A model generated the notes under the pieces. The model was given only the letters and a program-made list of their open reading frames with translations. It had not been told where the DNA came from and did not search any database. A stretch of DNA of 26,263 nt from Hymenopellis radicata (lineage: Eukaryota > Basidiomycota > Agaricomycetes > Agaricales > Physalacriaceae): assembly GCA_015501595.1 (NCBI GenBank), contig JADNRX010000699.1, positions 1 to 26,263 of the forward strand. The letters run 5' to 3'. The position numbers and the translations under genes are program-made. Numbering within the stretch: position 1 is the stretch's first letter; the number at the start of each line of letters is the position of its first letter. This document shows positions 19,776-26,263 of the stretch, in pieces.

Positions 19776-20675
19776 TCAATGTAGTGTGCCATGTACACCG
19801 GTCGACTGAACCCTGCTTTCGGAATCCTCGCTGAAACTTCCAGCCTTCTCATGCTCCGCAGTCGCGACACGGACCTCCAAGACACCTATCTCAATGTGCG
19901 GGAGCCCGCCACCTTCAATATAATCATCGTAATGGAGCGGCATGGCGAGAAGCATAGACACGCGCAGGGGTCCTGACGACGCATCTGGTAGAGGTTGAGG
20001 AGTTGGCAGCCCGACTTCAATTACGGGTAGCTCGGAGGAGGGGAAAAAGCGGGACCGCATGACGCGAAAAGTGCCTTGTACGCGTTCATGAGGCTGGTTT
20101 ACCGAAGAAGCGGGGGGCAGTATACGGCGACTCGCAGGAAGGATGTACGAAATAGATAGAGGGCCCGGCTGAACCGGTAGTGAGCGAACAAATATGCCGG
20201 GAAGGCTACAGAGATAAAACGCACTTTCATCACGTCCCAATCGAGATGGTCATCGTGCTGCCGCACGATCAGATGCGCTTCGTACATGGGAGGCTTCTGC
20301 GACGGATCTATCCTTGGAGCGCGCGCGTGCGGGGCATATGTCCCGTTTCGTATGGCAGCTGCTATCGCGGCAGCATGCCTTCTCCTCAGAACGAGAGACC
20401 TGAGCACAATCGCGGCGGAAACCGAAAGCAATAGAACCAATGTCGCTAATGCACTTAGACAACATACGTTCACGGAGCTGGAGAACAAACCTAGAAATGT
20501 ATACACTGCACCAATCGATGTGGGTAAGCATGCGCAATATATACAATATTAACTCACGATACAGTGATGCGGACGACGTGATATTGCCTGAGCCAGTCTG
20601 ACTGGGAGACGGAAAGTCGCTCGAGGGAGAGGGTGATAGCGAAGGCGTTACAAACGAGGCAGAGGGCAGAGACAT
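19776..20675 (-). CDS. Single-pass membrane protein, hypothetical
   Basis: Three exons, 20558-20675, 20225-20505 and 19776-20168 (introns 52 and 56 nt, phase-consistent), give 263 aa. The first ~40 residues are Ser/Pro/Thr-rich with one N-glycosylation sequon (NIT, residue 31), likely outside the membrane. One hydrophobic helix (about 51-76, 'ATLVLLLSVSAAIVLRSL') is followed by RRRH, which places the C-terminus in the cytoplasm. The tail has a juxtamembrane Ala-rich helix ('RHAAAIAAAIRNGTYAP'), 'QKPPMYEAHL', and a Pro-rich end. Short single-pass proteins of this plan are common in agaricomycetes and unassigned. The start is the only Met of the first exon's frame; upstream that frame opens without ATG. 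Neither a signal-peptide cleavage motif nor an enzymatic domain is seen. Confidence 0.7.
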
Positions 20676-22258
20676 CGCAGTAAGAATGAAAGCGGGGCTA
20701 ACGCCAAAGCTGTGTGTGTGATGTCCGGTATCATGACTGCATTGATCCACTTACTCGAGAAGAGTGGATATCAAGTGGACTGAGACGTGACGGGGAGGAA
20801 GGTTGGCAGCTGGCGTAAGGGTCGTGAGGTCGTGAAAGTAAATGGGCAAGAGGAAGTTTACTGCGTCCGGCTCACAGGACTGAAATCACACGATCCTGGT
20901 CGGTTGATCGTGGGACCAGCTAATCTTATCGTGTGTATACAATGATCTTACACCTTGTCTTCGACGGACGACTTGTCTCAGGACCAATTGAACGGAATCT
21001 CCATCGCGGGGTATTGCAGGAATATCCGCAGTCGTGGGTATCAGATACCTAGAAATGGAACAGTATCGCAAGGCGACGATATATATATCAGGGAACGAGA
21101 TGCTCAAACCGGCCGTGTCTAGACTGCGCTCTGCGGGATCGTGAAATCACCAGTAGCTTATAGAAAGTGGCCAGCCGAGGGATCTGGAAGAGGATACCGG
21201 ATCAGTGGCTGTGTACGTGGTGTCTCTTTTGCCACCATCACGCCACATGGATTAGCTGTGTGCCGGCACCTCCTCTCTCTCCGGAACGGTGCGAACTCTA
21301 GTAATTCGGGCCGAGGTCCAGCTTCCACTTGAACCGACCGCTGATCTTGATTCTTCTCCAACACTTTTCCCTGAGTATTCGTCGCGTACAGTAATTGATA
21401 TCGCGCTACTCTCTCTTCATCGCATCTGTGAACGCGCTCTGTTGACGAACCTCATTCCCTTTGAAATCTGCAACAATATTTGAGAACGCTTCTCAGTCCA
21501 CCAAGCTGTCGCCTCGAAGCGCTCTTGGGCGTCGTCGCCTCAAACTATGATGACGGTCTGCACCAATAAATTCTCCACTGGCAGAACTGGCGTTTTCAGT
21601 GGCAATTCGGTTGCTAGACTGTCCCTCACAGGTAGCCAGATAAAAATTGGTGGCCATGCCGTGAACTGCACCTAGTTCACCGTCCTATTTCAAGCGCAGA
21701 CAGAGGGGAACTTCAACAGTTTGCCGTCCCTACTCTTCTTCGTTCCTGCACCACACTATCAGACTCCGACAATGATCACCGTTCATTTGATTCTCGGTGT
21801 CACGTGTGAATAATATATCCTGGAGCGCAAACAAGATCCCAAAAAAACTCGGACAACCCCCGTACATAATCGTACTGCGGCCGTTGACGCGGTAAAGCGC
21901 GAGTTACTTGCTCTATTTAACGCGCCACACACAAGCCTTGATATCAACACGCGCTATGAGCACCGCCACAGCTGGACATTCGTGATTTGCCGGCACAGCT
22001 CTCCAAGATATTCGAGCCTCACAGCTCCCCGTGCCGCGCAACTTACCCCAGTAAGCTCTATATTCTATACCTCTACTCACCCAGTGCAACGCTTGAACAG
22101 ATATAATATATAAATTGGCCACAACGTACACAACGTGAGAAAGGAATGAACGAGCGGAGGGAGTCCGAAGCATTAGGTAGACCGACGATGAACCGATATA
22201 TAGATAGTCGTCATGAGTCCGCCGACGGCAGACGCAACAAGAATCGCTGCCGCGACAC
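20676..22258. other. Gene-poor stretch
   Basis: 1.58 kb without a supported gene. The best open frames are 21141-21332 and 21289-21483 (+); the latter (VIRAEVQLPLEPTADLDS, ending PFEICNNI) is somewhat protein-like but has no partner exon or motif. A 86-codon frame at 21913-22173 (-) lies just beyond the phosphatase 3' end and is probably noise. Confidence 0.45.
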
Positions 22259-24504
<2,246 letters not shown>

Positions 24505-25522
24505 AACCCGTCGTCGTCGTCGTCGCCTGCGTTGTCTTTTTTTTCTTTTAGGATGCGGGCGTCACCGTCTAATAGCGCAGAGGTCGCAGTGTGGGTGGGG
24601 TCGCGCGGAGGGCACGGTGCGGCTGGGTATGCACGGCTCCTGGGATGAACGGCGGGGATCGATGAGGAGGGCTTGATAACGGATGGCAGGTGGTTGATGC
24701 TTGCGATGGCCTAATTCGGACGCCATCGGATGCCGTGGGAATCGGCCCCGTTTTTTGGCACGATGGTCGCCCTGACTGTAGCCTCCGCGCGCCCATGCGC
24801 CCTCGTGTGGGATGGCTTTGGAATTCACCTGTCGCTCGTTGTTTTCGGGAAGCGTGAGCGTGAAATTTCAGCGACCCCATGAATGTCTGTTTCAACCTAC
24901 TGCCGAACCAAATCATCGCTTTGTTATGGCTCTCCGTTCGCTAAGTCTTGATTCGAGTCATACTTGGCCACACTTACGGCATCTCCGACAACTATCTACC
25001 CACCCAAATTATCAGCGGATCTTACATCCCGACACGCGTGGTCACTCGGCCACGCCGCGCTTTCTTCTTGGTTGCTTACAGTGAACACAAGTACTCGATT
25101 CCCTTGCTCACTACCATTTTCTCATAGCGCTGCTCCCATCGCTTACAGCGACGTTCTCATCGCTTCAGCACGGTGGTACGTCGCTTTGTTAGACTTCTCC
25201 TTGACTTGCTCGCTAACGACTTTCCAGAACTTTTGTGTGCCGACGAGGATGATATTTTCGCCTCTCTCATCCTTGCCACTGGCCTACCACGTCGTTGGAC
25301 TAGGGGTATCCAACCACGCTCGCGACTCGAGACGGACGATGATGGCAAGACGCAGACGATTGTGGCTGTGCTACAGCTAAACACGCACTACATCTACTTC
25401 TGGATCGGTACACATTGGTGCTCTACACGACTCGATCTCCGGACGCCCAAGTCCCGCTCTCTCTGCCCGCTCTCTCTTCCCTTGGTCTTCGTCTCCATTG
25501 GGACCTTCCATGCCTGGGCTAC
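24505..25522. other. PP1 promoter and unassigned stretch
   Basis: The first part is the PP1 leader and promoter, with a (CGA)n-like tract just upstream of the ATG (24511-24526 on the plus strand reads repeated CGT). At 25173-25526 (+) a frame of 117 codons (FVRLLLDLLANDFPELLCAD...) is protein-like but has no motif or partner exon. This stretch may contain the retroelement's 3' end or LTR, which cannot be proven without the second copy. Confidence 0.4.
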
Positions 25523-26263
25523 CTAGCCCATGTGCCCCCCAAAACAAGGAGACGCCCTCGTCGACATCCACATAATATCAACCTTGTTGACCTCCTCCTC
25601 GTCACCTATCTCATCATCATCGTCATCCTCCACATCATCAATAACATCACCCAAGTCCTCTGTCTCTGCTACGCCTTCCTCATCCTCTGCCAACTTAGTA
25701 CCGGGACGGGGAATGAAACGCCGTAGTCGCCGAGAACTAAACGTGCCCTCTGCTTCTCGCCCATCTTTGTACCGTATGGGCGAACCGTCGAGATTCACCA
25801 GATGGTATGCATTCCGAACTCGACTCTCGACACGGTATGGTGCTGACCATCTGACTAGTAGCTTCTTTTCTGCTTCATTACGAATATCAGATCGCTGCGG
25901 TAGATTTGGACAAGCTGGCCTTTTTGGAAGACAACCTCGCCAGGTTGTCTTCCGAGTATTTTTGAATCGAATTTCATCTTCTGCTTCTCCCTATGCTCGA
26001 CATTGTGAGAGTGCACATCCAGCCGCTGCTGCTGAACATAAGCGACTTGAACCGCCGCATCGTCAAAGGACGTCTCTCGCTCTGTATCGCTGATCGGAGT
26101 ATGCGCTGTGTTGACCACAAGCCCTAGTGAGATTTCGTTTGGTGAATGTTTCAATGCCGGAAGTATCCGCTCATTGATATCGCATATAGCTTGGTCGAAA
26201 TGATCAGGCCAGTTATGTGGCAGTCCTTCAAAATCCGTTATGGCCGCCCAAGCATCCTCGCCC
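25523..26263 (-). mobile_element. LTR-retrotransposon Pol C-terminus, partial
   Basis: C-terminal end of a retrotransposon polyprotein (integrase C-terminal region), entering from the right edge. Frame 1, 25855-26263, reads 'LPHNWPDHFDQAI', 'ALKHSPNEISLGLVVNT', 'VAYVQQQRLDVHSH' and 'PGEVVFQKGQLVQIYRSDL', a pattern well known from agaricomycete elements. The match breaks near 25884-25888: the next part 'NEAEKKLLVRWSAPYRVESR...NLDGSPIRYKDG...SSRRLRRFIPRPGTKLAE' is one frame off, consistent with loss of one base. An acidic tail (DDVEDDDDDEIGDEEE) follows, ending at 25523-25525. The family is likely Ty3/gypsy-like, but reverse transcriptase and RNase H lie outside. The frameshift suggests an inactive copy. 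Confidence 0.8.

Noticed and set aside
25173..25526. 117-codon plus-strand ORF beside the retroelement
   Set aside because: Somewhat protein-like but without recognised motif, start context or splice partners; not enough to call a gene.

Overview
The window is nuclear DNA of a filamentous fungus, most likely a basidiomycete of the Agaricomycetes. The reasons are compact genes cut by many 47-60 nt introns (GTRNGT donors, CTRAY branch sites, YAG acceptors), and families expanded in that class: F-box/LRR proteins, a BTB protein with a MATH-like front half, a MYND zinc-finger protein, and a retrotransposon Pol tail with the 'SPNEISLGLVVNT' signature. There are no operons, rRNA genes, CRISPR arrays or convincing tRNAs. 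All gene models below were spliced by hand from reading frame and splice signals; none has transcript support.

Left part (1-6.1 kb): a 3' fragment of a protein kinase (+), a serine-rich hypothetical protein (-), a broken F-box relic (+), and a three-exon protein of about 587 aa with a MYND finger (-). Next comes a 1,367-bp element (6263-7629) bounded by 35-bp terminal inverted repeats and a 6-bp target-site duplication.

Middle (7.7-11.9 kb): two intact, intron-rich genes on the minus strand: a nine-exon NADP(H) aldo/keto reductase (311 aa, complete Asp-Tyr-Lys-His tetrad) and, upstream of it, a 13-exon MFS sugar transporter (526 aa, lactose-permease-like). The transporter promoter has a TATA box and three Mig1/CreA-like GC boxes. 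Together they look like a small sugar uptake and carbonyl-reduction pair.

Right-middle (13.4-20.7 kb): two divergent F-box genes share a 496-bp intergenic region carrying two striking palindromes; the minus one has one frameshift and the plus one is badly broken. Then follow a gene with two tandem FG-x-GxxL-VP-Y-W motifs (DUF3820-like) and an in-frame TAA, a MATH/BTB protein with two apparent +1 frameshifts, and a single-pass membrane protein.

Right end (22.2-26.3 kb): the catalytic subunit of protein phosphatase 1, with an unusual 889-nt first intron and one missing base in its most conserved part, and the C-terminal part of an LTR-retrotransposon polyprotein running off the edge. Across the window most frame breaks sit in short homopolymer runs. 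Because one of them hits PP1, normally an essential gene, residual sequencing error must be considered before any of these genes is called a pseudogene.
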